Shown here: positions 47,254 to 56,239 of the stretch, piece after piece
How positions within the stretch are numbered: the stretch's first letter is position 1
How the letters are laid out: the number at the start of each line of letters is the position of its first letter
Assembly (NCBI GenBank): GCA_019779905.1
Contig: JABAKE010000009.1
Coordinates: 62,001 to 126,000, forward strand
Reading direction: 5' to 3'
Origin: Modestobacter lapidis
Lineage (GTDB): Bacteria; Actinomycetota; Actinomycetes; Mycobacteriales; Geodermatophilaceae
Length of the DNA stretch: 64,000 nucleotides
The notes under the pieces: generated by a model
Database searches by the model: none
What the model was told of the DNA's origin: nothing
What the model saw: only the letters and a program-made list of their open reading frames with translations
Made by a program: the position numbers and the translations under genes

Positions 47254-48141
47254 TCAGGAGGCGGCGTGCCGGGGTGCCCGGTCCCGGTCGGGCCGGCGCA
47301 GCAGGGCGGTGAGCAGCAGTCCGAGGGCAGCGAGCGCGGCGACCGCCGGCCCGACCATGGCCCACGGGTCGGTGCCGCCCGCGGTGCCGCCGGCTCCGGT
47401 CTCGACGCCCCCGGTGGGGACGACGCCCGGGCCGGCGGCGTCCAGCACGCTCTGGACGGTGATCCCGCCGCCGCTGCGGTCGAGCACCAGCACCGTGTGG
47501 ACCGACCCGGCGGGCAGCTCGACGGGCAGGTCGACCGGCGCGCCGGAGCCGGCGACGGTGAGCGTGCCGGCGCCGCCGGGGACGTCGACGTAGTCGGTGC
47601 TGGCACCGAACTCCAACCCGGTGGCCAGGGCGGCCGATCCGGCCAGGGAGAGATCGAGCGGGGACGCCGAGGCCGCCGCGTTGATCACCCGGGCACGGGC
47701 CTGGCCGGCCGGCGGCAGCGTGAGGTCGTCGCTGAGCACGGCGAAACGCAGATCGGCGAAGTAGCCCACCCCGGCGATGGTCACTGCCCGGCCCGGCTCC
47801 ACCGTGACGGTGGTGGCCAGGGCCGGTGGGCCGGCCGGGTCGGCGCCGGCGTTCCGGGCGCTGACGGTGTAGGTGCCCGCCGGAACCGGCTGGTACGGGG
47901 AGACGTCACCGTAGGTGACCGCCGGGAGGACCACCTGGGTGCCGGGCGTGGACACGGAGTCGATGTAGGCGTCGACGGCCGGGGTGTCCGGGGAGAGGTG
48001 CGCCATCCGCACCAGCCCCTCGGCCGGTGTGGCATCGCCGGCTGCGGCGTCCCCCGGGGCCGCGGCCGCCGGCGCGAGCCCGAACGCCGCCAGTCCCGCC
48101 ACGAGGAGGGAGAGCAGGAACGCTCGGGTCGACGGGGTCAT
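47254..48141 (-). CDS. DUF4397 surface protein with sorting-signal-like C-terminus
   Basis: A 295-residue secreted protein: signal peptide (residues 1-28, ending AAAA), DUF4397 domain (LVRMAHLSPDTPAVDAYID, YQPVPAGTYTVSARNAG), a second similar beta domain, then a Gly/Thr-rich stretch, a membrane helix (about 262-281) and a basic tail starting RRPDRDR. This layout resembles a sortase substrate. There is no LPxTG; the nearest match is VPTGG at 241-245. DUF4397 genes beside class F sortases are common in actinobacteria. The role is unknown, perhaps a wall-associated adhesin or matrix protein. Confidence 0.9.
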   Translation of the reverse strand: MTPSTRAFLLSLLVAGLAAFGLAPAAAAPGDAAAGDATPAEGLVRMAHLSPDTPAVDAYIDSVSTPGTQVVLPAVTYGDVSPYQPVPAGTYTVSARNAGADPAGPPALATTVTVEPGRAVTIAGVGYFADLRFAVLSDDLTLPPAGQARARVINAAASASPLDLSLAGSAALATGLEFGASTDYVDVPGGAGTLTVAGSGAPVDLPVELPAGSVHTVLVLDRSGGGITVQSVLDAAGPGVVPTGGVETGAGGTAGGTDPWAMVGPAVAALAALGLLLTALLRRPDRDRAPRHAAS

Positions 48142-48195
48142 CGGGCTTCCTCCAGGGTCGCGGGCGTGCGGTCGGCCGCGGCAGGCAGCTGCGCC

Positions 48196-50037
48196 TCATC
48201 TTCCCCCAGTGCGGGCGACGGCACCGTCCGGATCGGGAGACCAACGGTAGGTGACGAGCACACCCTGGTCGACGCGGCGGACGGTGTCCGGTGCGTAGGG
48301 CTCTCGCTGGGCGTCCACCCAGGCCAGCAGGCGGTCGGCGCGGCGGGGATCATCGGCCAGGACGGTGCCCCCGATCCCGGTGATGACGGCGGAGCGGACG
48401 AGGGTGCGGCCCTCCTCGCCGGGCACGACCGGCAGGCTGTCCAGAGCCACGCCGAACCGCGCGCCGATCCCGGCCAGCAGTGACAGCAGCCGCGGGTCGA
48501 CCGCGCCGGAGGACAGCACGTCGGCCACCGGACCGGGGGCCGCGGTCTGCGGGTTGGCCAGCAGGGCGCGGGCCAGCGCGCGCCGCCGCTCGACCGCCGC
48601 AGGGTCCGGCGGAGCCGGGTCCGGGTGGACCACGGACAGCGCGGGGAGGCCGTCCGCGGGGTCGAAGCGGGCCACCGCGGCGCCGTCGACCGGGGAATCG
48701 CCGGACTCCACCCGCAGCTCCGTCGTCCCCGGGGCGGTGGCCGCGAGCTGCACGTCCGTCGCGACGCCCACCCGGGAGGGGGCCGCGCCGGCGTGCACCA
48801 GCTCGGCGCGCAGCGTCGCATCGGCGGACACCCGTCCATCCGGGGGCAGCTGGTCCTGCACCCAGGCCACCAGCTGCCGGTGCGCGGCGGCACCCAGATC
48901 GCTGCGCGGTGCCGCCGCGAGGAGGAGAACCGTGACGGCCGCCGTGGCCCCGACCGTGGACACCGCGACCAGCCGCACGGTCCGCCGTCGGCCCGGGTGC
49001 CCGACGACCGCGGCCCCGACGACGTGCTCCAGCGCAGCGGCCAGCAGCAGCGCCGCCACCGGGAGGCAGAGCAGCAGCGCGGGCAGCCGGCCCCACGGCG
49101 GAGCCACCGCCAGCAGCGTGGTGGCGGCCAGCGCGACCGCCGGGGTGCGCAGCGGTGGCAGCACCACGACCGTCAGCAGCGCGACGGCCAGCAGCGCCGC
49201 GGTGACCAGAAGGAGGTCCGGCAGTCCGGCCGCCCAGCGGCCCGGGGCCTGCGGCTGGGAATCCCACCTGGCGACGAGCAGTCGCACGGCGACGGTGGCC
49301 GCGGCCAGCCCCGTGCCGACGGCGAGCCGGCGGGTCGCGGGTCCGCGGCCGAGCAGCTCACCGGTGGCGACGGCCGCGGCCAGCCCGGCCGTTCCGAGCA
49401 GCAGCACGTCGGGGGTCAGCAGCGTGCCGAGCGCGATCGCCCCGCCGGCCACCGGCCAGGGTGCCCGCGGCGTGCGTCCGCCGACGGCCAGCCACGTGCC
49501 CAGCAGCAGCCAGGTGATGCCCAGGGCCGCCGGGGTGCTGACCGCGTGCGCCGGGACGAGGGTGGGAACGGCGCCGAAGGCGAGGACGGCGACGGCACTG
49601 GCCGGCTGCCCGAGGCCGCCCCGCCGGGCCGTGCCCCAGACCAGCGCGGCCGAGGTCAGCAGCAGGACCAGCAGCAGCTCCCGGCCGGCACCGGCCAGGG
49701 TCGCGTGCCGCTCGAAGGCCCGGGTGACGGTGGCGTAGACCGCGGCGTGCACCGCGGCGAGGCCCTCGGGGGACAGCAGCGGGAGGTCGCTGGTCCCGCG
49801 GAGCAGGCCGGCGGCCGGCGCGGTGAGGGCGCCGTCGTCGGGCAGGGGGAGGCCGCGGACGGTGCGCGCGCCGGCCAGCCCGACGACGAGCAGGGCGGCC
49901 AGCGGCCAGAGCGCACCGAGGCGGCGGGACGGCGGCTGCCAGCCGGCGCGGTGCCGTGCCCGCCGGGGCGAGGGCTCAGTGCCAGGAGCGGGTGGGGCGG
50001 CGTGGGAGGTCGTCGTCCCGGGCGTGCGGTCGGGCAC
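48196..50037 (-). CDS. Polytopic membrane protein with large extracytoplasmic C-terminal domain
   Basis: A 613-residue protein with about eleven hydrophobic segments in the first ~360 residues and then a soluble ~250-residue C-terminal part (from about AAHRQLVAWVQDQLPPDGRV). Pieces such as RALARALLANPQTAAPGPV and RTLVRSAVITGIGGTVL resemble the C-terminal region of uncharacterised glycosyltransferase-like membrane proteins of actinobacteria, but no catalytic motif is clear to me. The GTG at 50037 is chosen because GGGGAG lies 7 bp upstream; the frame is open further. It is followed by the DUF4397 and sortase genes on the same strand (54 bp to DUF4397), suggesting a shared cell-surface task. 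Confidence 0.7.
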   Translation of the reverse strand: MPDRTPGTTTSHAAPPAPGTEPSPRRARHRAGWQPPSRRLGALWPLAALLVVGLAGARTVRGLPLPDDGALTAPAAGLLRGTSDLPLLSPEGLAAVHAAVYATVTRAFERHATLAGAGRELLLVLLLTSAALVWGTARRGGLGQPASAVAVLAFGAVPTLVPAHAVSTPAALGITWLLLGTWLAVGGRTPRAPWPVAGGAIALGTLLTPDVLLLGTAGLAAAVATGELLGRGPATRRLAVGTGLAAATVAVRLLVARWDSQPQAPGRWAAGLPDLLLVTAALLAVALLTVVVLPPLRTPAVALAATTLLAVAPPWGRLPALLLCLPVAALLLAAALEHVVGAAVVGHPGRRRTVRLVAVSTVGATAAVTVLLLAAAPRSDLGAAAHRQLVAWVQDQLPPDGRVSADATLRAELVHAGAAPSRVGVATDVQLAATAPGTTELRVESGDSPVDGAAVARFDPADGLPALSVVHPDPAPPDPAAVERRRALARALLANPQTAAPGPVADVLSSGAVDPRLLSLLAGIGARFGVALDSLPVVPGEEGRTLVRSAVITGIGGTVLADDPRRADRLLAWVDAQREPYAPDTVRRVDQGVLVTYRWSPDPDGAVARTGGR

Positions 50038-50224
50038 GGCGCAGCTCCCCCCGGCGTCCCCAGCGCCGACCTGCGTACGGCGACCGGCCGGTCCGCGTGT
50101 TCCCTGCTCGCGGAACCGGTCCCCGGGTCGGCTGCCCCCGACCCTGGCACGGGCCCGCACCGGCGGCCACTGGGAGTGCTCGACCCGGGGCGCTGCGTGC
50201 CCGGAAGGGCGGTCGTGCCCCCGG

Positions 50225-51562
50225 TCAGCGCGGGTTGGGGCTGGGCCGTCCCGCCGGCTGCTGCGGACCGGCGGCCGGGACCGTCGTGGTCACCGGCTGT
50301 CCGGCCGGCCGGCTGCCGGTGGCCGGGCCGGGCGTGGGGACCGGGGGCGCCTGCCGCTGGGTGGGTTGTGGCCGGAACGTCGGGTTCGGGCGCCCCGCCT
50401 GCTGGGCGGGCTGCGGCGCGAGGGGTTGTGGTGCGGCGGGCTGCTCGGCCGGCGGGGTGGCCGGTGCCGGGCCAGCGGCGGCGGGCCGGGCCGGGACCTC
50501 GTCCGCCGGCGCCTCCGGTTCCGGGGCGGGACGGGCCGGAGCCGGCGCGGAGGCGTCCGCGGCGGGCTCGCCGCGCGGAGCCGGCGCGCGGGGGACGACG
50601 GCCTCGGTGACGATCGCCTCGGTGGGCGGCGCGGCCGGCCCGGCGTCGGGGGTTGTCCCGGTGGGTGCCTTCGGCTGGTCGGATCCGGGCACGTCGCGGT
50701 CGCTGAGGTCGGGCAGCCCGCTGAGCATGGTGCGCACCTCGGCCAGGCGCCGGGTGACGTCGTCGCGGATCGCCCGGAGGGCGGCGGCCGCGGCCTCCGC
50801 CTCGCCGACCGTGCGGGCGGCGTGCTGGTCGGCGGCGGCCACGGTGCGGGTCGCGTGCTCCTCGGCCGCGGCGATCCGTTGCTGCGCCGCCGTGAGGGTG
50901 GCCGCCTCGCGCTCCTCCTCCAGCCGGGCGGTCTCGGTGCGCCGGGCGCGCTGGGCGATCTCGAAATCCTCCTCGACCTTGGCCCGGCGGGCCTGGGAGT
51001 CGGCGTCGAGCCGCGTGACACGCTCCTGGGCCTTCTGCACCAGCTCGTCGGCGCGGGCCTGCGCCTTGGTCGAGATCGCCTCGGCGTGCTGGCGCGCCTC
51101 GGCGACGAGTCGCTCGGCCTCGGCCTGGCTGGCCGCCTGCCGCTCGCCGAACGCCCGTTCCTCGCCGGCGACCCGTTCCCGCACGGCCTCGGCGTCGGCG
51201 GCTGCGGCCTGGCGCAGCTGCAGCGAGTACTCCTCGGCGGACCGGCGGATCTCCCCGGCCTCCTCCTCGGCCAGCCGGAGCATGTTGGAGATGCGCTCGC
51301 CCATGTTCTCGAACGTGGGCGCCCCGGCGCTCGCCGCGCGCCGGCGCAGCGACTCCACCTCGCCGTGCAGCGCGGAGAGCTGGCCGGCCAGGTCGGCGGA
51401 CCGGGCGAGGGCGGCGTCCCGGTCGGCCAGCGCGACGTGCATGTCGGCCTCGAGCCGTTCCAGCACCTCGGCCACCTGGTCGCGGTCGTAGCCCTTCCGG
51501 ACGACGTCGAAGGAGGGGCCGCCTCCACGCAGGGAGAGCATGTCGTGGTGGGCGTCGCTCAT
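50225..51562 (-). CDS. FilP/Scy-like coiled-coil protein with DivIVA-type N-terminus
   Basis: A 445-residue protein. The N-terminus has the DivIVA-like motif FDVVRKGYDRDQVAEVLERL; residues about 40-330 are almost continuous coiled coil rich in Ala, Glu and Arg; the last ~110 residues are Pro/Ala/Gln-rich and disordered. Length and design match the Streptomyces FilP/Scy family of filament-forming polarity proteins (often mislabelled cellulose-binding). In Streptomyces these genes also stand next to methylmalonyl-CoA epimerase and thiolase genes, as here. The ATG at 51562 has GAGGA 8 bp upstream. It probably organises the cell pole or envelope growth. Confidence 0.85.
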   Translation of the reverse strand: MSDAHHDMLSLRGGGPSFDVVRKGYDRDQVAEVLERLEADMHVALADRDAALARSADLAGQLSALHGEVESLRRRAASAGAPTFENMGERISNMLRLAEEEAGEIRRSAEEYSLQLRQAAAADAEAVRERVAGEERAFGERQAASQAEAERLVAEARQHAEAISTKAQARADELVQKAQERVTRLDADSQARRAKVEEDFEIAQRARRTETARLEEEREAATLTAAQQRIAAAEEHATRTVAAADQHAARTVGEAEAAAAALRAIRDDVTRRLAEVRTMLSGLPDLSDRDVPGSDQPKAPTGTTPDAGPAAPPTEAIVTEAVVPRAPAPRGEPAADASAPAPARPAPEPEAPADEVPARPAAAGPAPATPPAEQPAAPQPLAPQPAQQAGRPNPTFRPQPTQRQAPPVPTPGPATGSRPAGQPVTTTVPAAGPQQPAGRPSPNPR

Positions 51563-51680
51563 GACCCGCATCCTCGCAGAGATCCAGCGCAGGGTCAGCG
51601 TGTCCGGCGCCGCTCCCAGGACGGTGCCGGCGGCCCGCGACGCGCCGATCCGGCCGTCCCCGGGCACGGCGGGCGGACCG

Positions 51681-52139
51681 TCAGGGTGCGGCGGGCTGGA
51701 CCAGTTCGACGAGCACGCCCCCGGCGTCCTTCGGGTGGACGAAGTTGACCCGGCTGCCGGCGGTGCCCCGGCGCGGGGCGTCGTAGAGCAGCCGGAGTCC
51801 GCGCTCGCGCAGCGTGGCGCTGACCGCCTCGACATCGGCGACCCGGAAGGCCAGTTGCTGCAGGCCAGGGCCGGAGCGGCCGATGAACTTCGCGATCGTC
51901 GACTCCGGCGTCAGCGGGGCCAGCAGCTGGATCCGGGTCTCGCCGTCCCCGACCGCCAGCATCGCCTCGTGGACGCCCTGCTCCTCGTTGACCTCCTCGT
52001 GCACCGAGGTGATGCCGAAGGCGAGTTCGTAGAAGGCGATGGCCTCGCGGAGGTCGGGCACCGCGATGCCCACGTGGTCGATCGTGGTGAACAGCTCGGA
52101 AGGCAGGCCGGTGTGCGCAGCGTCGGTCACCCTGCGCAT
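51681..52139 (-). CDS. Methylmalonyl-CoA epimerase
   Basis: A 152-residue vicinal-oxygen-chelate protein. It has the metal-binding first His in [49 protein letters not shown] and [19 protein letters not shown], all typical of methylmalonyl-CoA epimerase. It interconverts the R and S forms between propionyl-CoA carboxylase and the B12-dependent mutase. The ATG at 52139 is used; a GTG three codons later is possible. It diverges from the thiolase gene and lies near pduO's cofactor function in the same pathway. Confidence 0.94.
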   Translation of the reverse strand: MRRVTDAAHTGLPSELFTTIDHVGIAVPDLREAIAFYELAFGITSVHEEVNEEQGVHEAMLAVGDGETRIQLLAPLTPESTIAKFIGRSGPGLQQLAFRVADVEAVSATLRERGLRLLYDAPRRGTAGSRVNFVHPKDAGGVLVELVQPAAP

Positions 52140-52231
52140 CGTGCCGCGCCCGTCCGGGGACGGCCAGCTCTCCCGCGGCCGGACCGGGTGGGCCACATCA
52201 CCGGCGGCGTCCCGGTCGGCCCGCGCGCACC

Positions 52232-52237
52232 TATCCT
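52232..52237 (+). promoter_or_regulatory. Candidate -10 of the thiolase gene
   Basis: TATCCT, one of the best -10 matches in the window, lies about 87 bp before the thiolase ATG in the spacer shared with the divergent epimerase gene. A -35 is not clear. Confidence 0.4.
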
Positions 52238-52323
52238 GGAGCGAGCCCGTGGCGCCCCGGCGCCGGCGCGGTGCCCTGTCGACGTGGCCGCCACCGGCGG
52301 CGGCCGAGCCCCTGGAGCCCCTG

Positions 52324-53526
52324 ATGAGCCAGCCCGCACAGACCCGGTCCGTCATCGTCGGCGGAGCCCGCACCCCGATGGGCCGGCTGCTCGGCTCGCT
52401 CAAGGACTTCTCCGCCGCCGACCTCGGTGGCGTGGCCATCAAGGCGGCGCTGGAGCGGGCCGGGATCGCCGGCGACCAGGTCGACTACGTGATCATGGGC
52501 CACGTTCTCCAGGCCGGCGCGGGTCAGAACCCCGCCCGCCCGGCCGCGGTGGCCGGCGGCATCCCGATGTCGGTGCCGTCCTTCACGCTCAACAAGGTCT
52601 GCCTGTCCGGCATCGACGCCATCGCGCTGGCCGACCAGCTGATCCGGGCCGGGGAGTTCGACGTCGTCGTCGCCGGCGGCATGGAGTCGATGACCCAGGC
52701 GCCGCACCTGCTGGCCGGCTCCCGCACCGGGACCAGGTACGGCGACACGGCGCTGGTCGACTCGATGGCCCACGACGGCCTCACCGACACCTTCGACCAG
52801 GTCGCGATGGGCGCGCTCACCGAGCAGGCCAACTCCCGCTACGGGCTGACCCGCGAGGAGCAGGACGCCTTCGCCGCCGGCAGCCACCAGAAGGCGGCGC
52901 GGGCGGCCAAGAACGGGGTCTTCGACGAGGAGATCACCCCGGTCCTCATCCCGCAGCGCAAGGGCGACCCGATCGAGTTCCGCGAGGACGAGGGCATCCG
53001 CCCCGACACCACCGCCGAGAGCCTGGCCAGGCTCAGGCCGGCGTTCGCCGCGGACGGCACCATCACCGCTGCCTCGGCGTCGCAGATCTCCGACGGTGCC
53101 TGCGCGGTGGTGGTGATGTCCGCGGCCAGGGCCCAGGAGCTCGGCTGCACCGTGCTCGCCGAGATCGGTGCGCACGGCGTCGTCGCCGGCCCGGACGCGA
53201 CCCTGCAGAGCCAGCCCTCCCGGGCGATCAAGAAGGCCTGCGAGCGGGAGGGCATCGCGCCCGAGGACCTCGACCTCGTCGAGCTCAACGAGGCGTTCGC
53301 CGCCGTCGCCATCGTCTCCACCCGCGAGCTGGGCATCGACCCGGAGAAGGTGAACCCCAACGGCGGTGCGATCGCCCTCGGTCACCCGATCGGCATGAGC
53401 GGCGCCCGGATCGTGCTGGACCTGGTCCTGGAGCTGGGCCGTCGCGGTGGCGGGATCGGTGCCGCGGCGCTGTGCGGCGGTGGTGGCCAGGGCGACGCGC
53501 TGGTCCTGCACGTGCCTGCCCGGTGA
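52324..53526 (+). CDS. Acetyl-CoA C-acetyltransferase (thiolase)
   Basis: A 400-residue thiolase. The nucleophile Cys93 is in [12 protein letters not shown], the His354 motif is [17 protein letters not shown], and the second catalytic Cys384 is in [10 protein letters not shown]. It condenses or cleaves acetoacetyl-CoA in fatty-acid and isoleucine breakdown or in polymer and isoprenoid supply. Start ATG with CTGGAG 7 bp upstream. It corresponds in position to mycobacterial fadA4 (Rv1323). Confidence 0.95.
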   Translation: MSQPAQTRSVIVGGARTPMGRLLGSLKDFSAADLGGVAIKAALERAGIAGDQVDYVIMGHVLQAGAGQNPARPAAVAGGIPMSVPSFTLNKVCLSGIDAIALADQLIRAGEFDVVVAGGMESMTQAPHLLAGSRTGTRYGDTALVDSMAHDGLTDTFDQVAMGALTEQANSRYGLTREEQDAFAAGSHQKAARAAKNGVFDEEITPVLIPQRKGDPIEFREDEGIRPDTTAESLARLRPAFAADGTITAASASQISDGACAVVVMSAARAQELGCTVLAEIGAHGVVAGPDATLQSQPSRAIKKACEREGIAPEDLDLVELNEAFAAVAIVSTRELGIDPEKVNPNGGAIALGHPIGMSGARIVLDLVLELGRRGGGIGAAALCGGGGQGDALVLHVPAR

Positions 53527-53593
53527 CCCGCCCGGCGCCGGCCGCCGACCGGCTCGTCGCGCAGCTCCGACCCCCGCCCGGCAGGATGGCGGC

Positions 53594-55069
53594 GTGAACG
53601 GGACCCCGGACGCCGTCGTCGTCGGAGCCGGCCCGAACGGCCTGGCCGCCGCGCTGCGCCTGGCGGCCGCCGGGCTGTCGGTGCGGGTGGTCGAGCGCGG
53701 GGAACGCGCCGGCGGCGGCCTGCGCACCGAGGAGGTGACGCTGCCCGGTTACCGGCACGACATCTGCTCCACGGTGCACCCGATGGCGGCCAGCGCCCCG
53801 TTCTTCCGCGAGTTCGACCTCGCCTCGCGGGGGGTCCGGCTGCTCCAGCCAGAGATCAACTTTGCCCATCCGCTGGACGGCGGGCGCGCAGCGCTGTCCC
53901 ACCACTCGCTGGAGCAGACGGCCGCCGGGCTCGGCCGGGACGCGGCCGCCTACCGCCGGCTCTTCGGCCCGCTGCTGCGCCAGGCCGACGAGATCACCGA
54001 CTTCTTCCTCACCTCGGCGTTCCGCCGGCTGCCCACCCGCGGCTTCCTCGGTGTCGCCGGGTTCGGGCTGCAGGGGCTGCCCAGTGTCGGGTGGCTGGCC
54101 CGGCGCTGCTTCGACGACGACGCGGCCCGGGCGCTGATCGCCGGGGCGGCGGCGCACGGGATGCTCAACCTGACCCGTCCGCTCACCGCGGCGCTCGGGA
54201 TGTTCCTGGGGATGCTGTCGCACCACCAGGGCTGGCCGCTGATCGAGGGCGGCTCCCAGGAGCTCGCCGACGCCATGGTCACCGCCCTGGAGCAGCAGGG
54301 CGGTGAGGTCGTCACCGGGCACGAGGTCACCGACCTGCGGGAGTTCGACGGCATCCCGGCCGTGCTGCTCAACACCACGCCGTCGGCGTTCGTCGCGATG
54401 GCCGGCGACCGGGTGCACCCGGGCTACCGGCGCTGGGTGCAGCGCTACAAGCACGGCCCCGGTGTGTTCAAGATCGACTGGGCGCTGTCCGAGCCGGTGC
54501 CGTGGACCAACCCCGACGTCCGCCGGGCCGGCACGGTGCACGTCGCCGGCACGATGGAGGAGACGATCGCCGGGGAGGCCGCACCGGCGACCGGGCGGCT
54601 GTCGGAGAAGCCGTACGTGCTCGCCGTGCAGCCCACCGTGGTCGACCCGTCGCGCGCGCCGGCGGGCGGGCACGTCTTCTGGGCCTACGTGCACGTGCCG
54701 CACGGGTCGACGGCCGACATGACCGAGGCGATCGAGGCGCAGGTCGAGCGGTTCGCCCCCGGGTTCCGCGACACGGTCATCGCCCGGCACACCATGCACG
54801 CCGGGCAGATGGAGGACTGGAACCCCAACGACGTCGGCGGGGACATCTCCAACGGCGAGGCATCGCTGCGGCAGATGCTCGCCCGGCCGGTGCCCCGCTG
54901 GAACACCTACCGGACCCCGGTTCCCGGCACCTACCTGGCCGGCGCGGCCACCCCGCCGGGGCCGGCGGTGCACGGTCAGTGCGGCGACAACGCCGCCCAG
55001 GTGGCCCTGCGCGAGGTGTTCGGCGTCCGGCACGCCCCGCCGCTGCGCCCGCCGCCGCCGGCCTGTTGA
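53594..55069 (+). CDS. FAD-dependent oxidoreductase, phytoene desaturase-like
   Basis: A 491-residue flavoprotein. The N-terminal dinucleotide-binding motif is VVVGAGPNGLAAALRLAAAG with the following ERGERAGGGLRTEEVTLPG stretch (phytoene dehydrogenase/NAD(P)-FAD family), and the C-terminal FAD motif is YLAGAATPPGPAVHGQCGDN. The family oxidises or isomerises carotenoid-like or other hydrophobic substrates, but no carotenoid gene is nearby, so substrate is unknown. GTG start with AGGA 7 bp upstream. Its stop is directly followed by palindrome copy 6. Confidence 0.85.
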   Translation: MNGTPDAVVVGAGPNGLAAALRLAAAGLSVRVVERGERAGGGLRTEEVTLPGYRHDICSTVHPMAASAPFFREFDLASRGVRLLQPEINFAHPLDGGRAALSHHSLEQTAAGLGRDAAAYRRLFGPLLRQADEITDFFLTSAFRRLPTRGFLGVAGFGLQGLPSVGWLARRCFDDDAARALIAGAAAHGMLNLTRPLTAALGMFLGMLSHHQGWPLIEGGSQELADAMVTALEQQGGEVVTGHEVTDLREFDGIPAVLLNTTPSAFVAMAGDRVHPGYRRWVQRYKHGPGVFKIDWALSEPVPWTNPDVRRAGTVHVAGTMEETIAGEAAPATGRLSEKPYVLAVQPTVVDPSRAPAGGHVFWAYVHVPHGSTADMTEAIEAQVERFAPGFRDTVIARHTMHAGQMEDWNPNDVGGDISNGEASLRQMLARPVPRWNTYRTPVPGTYLAGAATPPGPAVHGQCGDNAAQVALREVFGVRHAPPLRPPPPAC

Positions 55070-55127
55070 AGGACCCCGTCCCTCTCACCACCTCGCAAGC
55101 TCGGCGGCGAGCCTCCGGTCGGGGCCG
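55070..55127 (+). repeat. Intergenic palindrome family, copy 6
   Basis: Begins AGGACCCCGTCC at the base after the TGA of the oxidoreductase gene and ends GGTCGGGGCC. The core CACCTCGCAAGCTCGGCGG is of type II, like copy 3b. Confidence 0.78.
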
Positions 55128-55189
55128 AGGAGAGCGCGGCGGATGACCGGCGGAGGGGGACGGGCTGCGGCGCGGTCCGGCGCGGTGGG

Positions 55190-56170
55190 ATGATCGAGGT
55201 CATGCAGCCGAACCGCCCCGCTCGTCCCGATCCCCGCGCCCAGGCCCAGCAGGCCCGGATGGCGTCCTCGCTGGCCGGCGCGGTCGACCTCGCGGCCGTG
55301 AAGGCACGCTCCGAGGCGGCCGCCCGGGCGCAGTCCGCCCCACCCCCGACGGCGAGCGCACCGGCCGGAGTGCCCGGGGGTGTCGTCGTGGACGTCGACG
55401 AGGCGACCTTCCAGTCCGAGGTCCTCGACCGTTCCTTCCAGGTCCCGGTCGTGCTGGACCTGTGGGCCGAGTGGTGCGGTCCGTGCAAGCAGCTCTCCCC
55501 GGTGCTCGAGCGGCTGGCCACCGAGGGCGGCGGCACCTGGGTGCTGGCCAAGGTCGACGTGGACGCCAACCAGGCGCTCGCGCAGGGGCTGCGGGTGCAG
55601 GGCATCCCGGCGGTCAAGGCCGTCTGGCAGGGGCAGCTGGTCGCCGAGTTCACCGGCGCCATCCCCGAGGAGCAGGCCCGCCAGTTCATCAGCGAGCTGG
55701 TCGCGGCCACCACCGGGGGAGAGGTTCCCGACGCCGCCGAGGGCGCCCTCGAGGAACCCGAGGACCCCCGGCTGGACGCCGCCGAGGCCGCCCTCGACCA
55801 GGGTGACCTCGCCGCCGCCGAGGCGGCCTACCAGGCCATCCTCGACGCCGAGCCCGATCACCCGGTGGCCGGGCTGGCGCTGCGCCAGGTGCAGCTGTTC
55901 CGCCGCGCCGAGGAGGCGGGCCCCGACGCGCTGAACGCCGCCGACGCCGCTCCCGACGACGTGGCCGCACAGACCCGCGCGGCGGACTTCCTGCTGGGCA
56001 CCGGCAACGTCGACCAGGCCTTCGAGCGGCTGCTCGCCGTGGTCCGCCGCACCAGCGGCGAGGACCGCGACATGGCCCGGAAGCACCTGGTGGAGCTGTT
56101 CGGCGTCGTCGGCGACGACGACCCCCGGGTCGGCCCGGCCCGCCGCGCGCTCACCACCGCCCTCTTCTAG
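55190..56170 (+). CDS. Thioredoxin-domain co-chaperone (CnoX/YbbN type)
   Basis: A 326-residue protein. A Gln/Ala-rich N-terminus (to about 63) leads into a thioredoxin domain with an intact WCGPCK site (Cys96 and Cys99) and the cis-Pro in QGIPAVKAV. From about residue 195, TPR-like helices (LDAAEAALDQGDLAAAEAAY, VDQAFERLLAVVRRTSG) follow, as in YbbN/CnoX holdases. In the M. tuberculosis counterpart, as I recall it, the CxxC is lost, so this one may keep redox activity. ATG at 55190 or 55202. It lies between the oxidoreductase and the metallopeptidase, which converges on it. Confidence 0.92.
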   Translation: MIEVMQPNRPARPDPRAQAQQARMASSLAGAVDLAAVKARSEAAARAQSAPPPTASAPAGVPGGVVVDVDEATFQSEVLDRSFQVPVVLDLWAEWCGPCKQLSPVLERLATEGGGTWVLAKVDVDANQALAQGLRVQGIPAVKAVWQGQLVAEFTGAIPEEQARQFISELVAATTGGEVPDAAEGALEEPEDPRLDAAEAALDQGDLAAAEAAYQAILDAEPDHPVAGLALRQVQLFRRAEEAGPDALNAADAAPDDVAAQTRAADFLLGTGNVDQAFERLLAVVRRTSGEDRDMARKHLVELFGVVGDDDPRVGPARRALTTALF

Positions 56171-56180
56171 GACGGTCTGC

Positions 56181-56239
56181 GGCCTCCCTGCGGGCCCCCA
56201 CCGCGAGCTCGCGAGTGGTGGGGGGCAGGGAGGTCCTTC
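56181..56239 (-). repeat. Intergenic palindrome family, copy 7 (minus orientation)
   Basis: On the minus strand it reads AAGGACCTCCCTGCCCCCCA, then CTCGCGAGCTCGCGG, then GTGGGGGCCCGCAGGGAGGCC. It begins at the TGA stop of the metallopeptidase gene, again in the orientation of the gene it follows, and it also lies between convergent genes. Confidence 0.8.

Noticed and set aside
36341-56239. Palindromes as insertion-sequence or MITE remnants
   Set aside because: No target-site duplication or transposase is visible, and most copies are fixed at stop codons; a mobile origin is not excluded but is not supported here.
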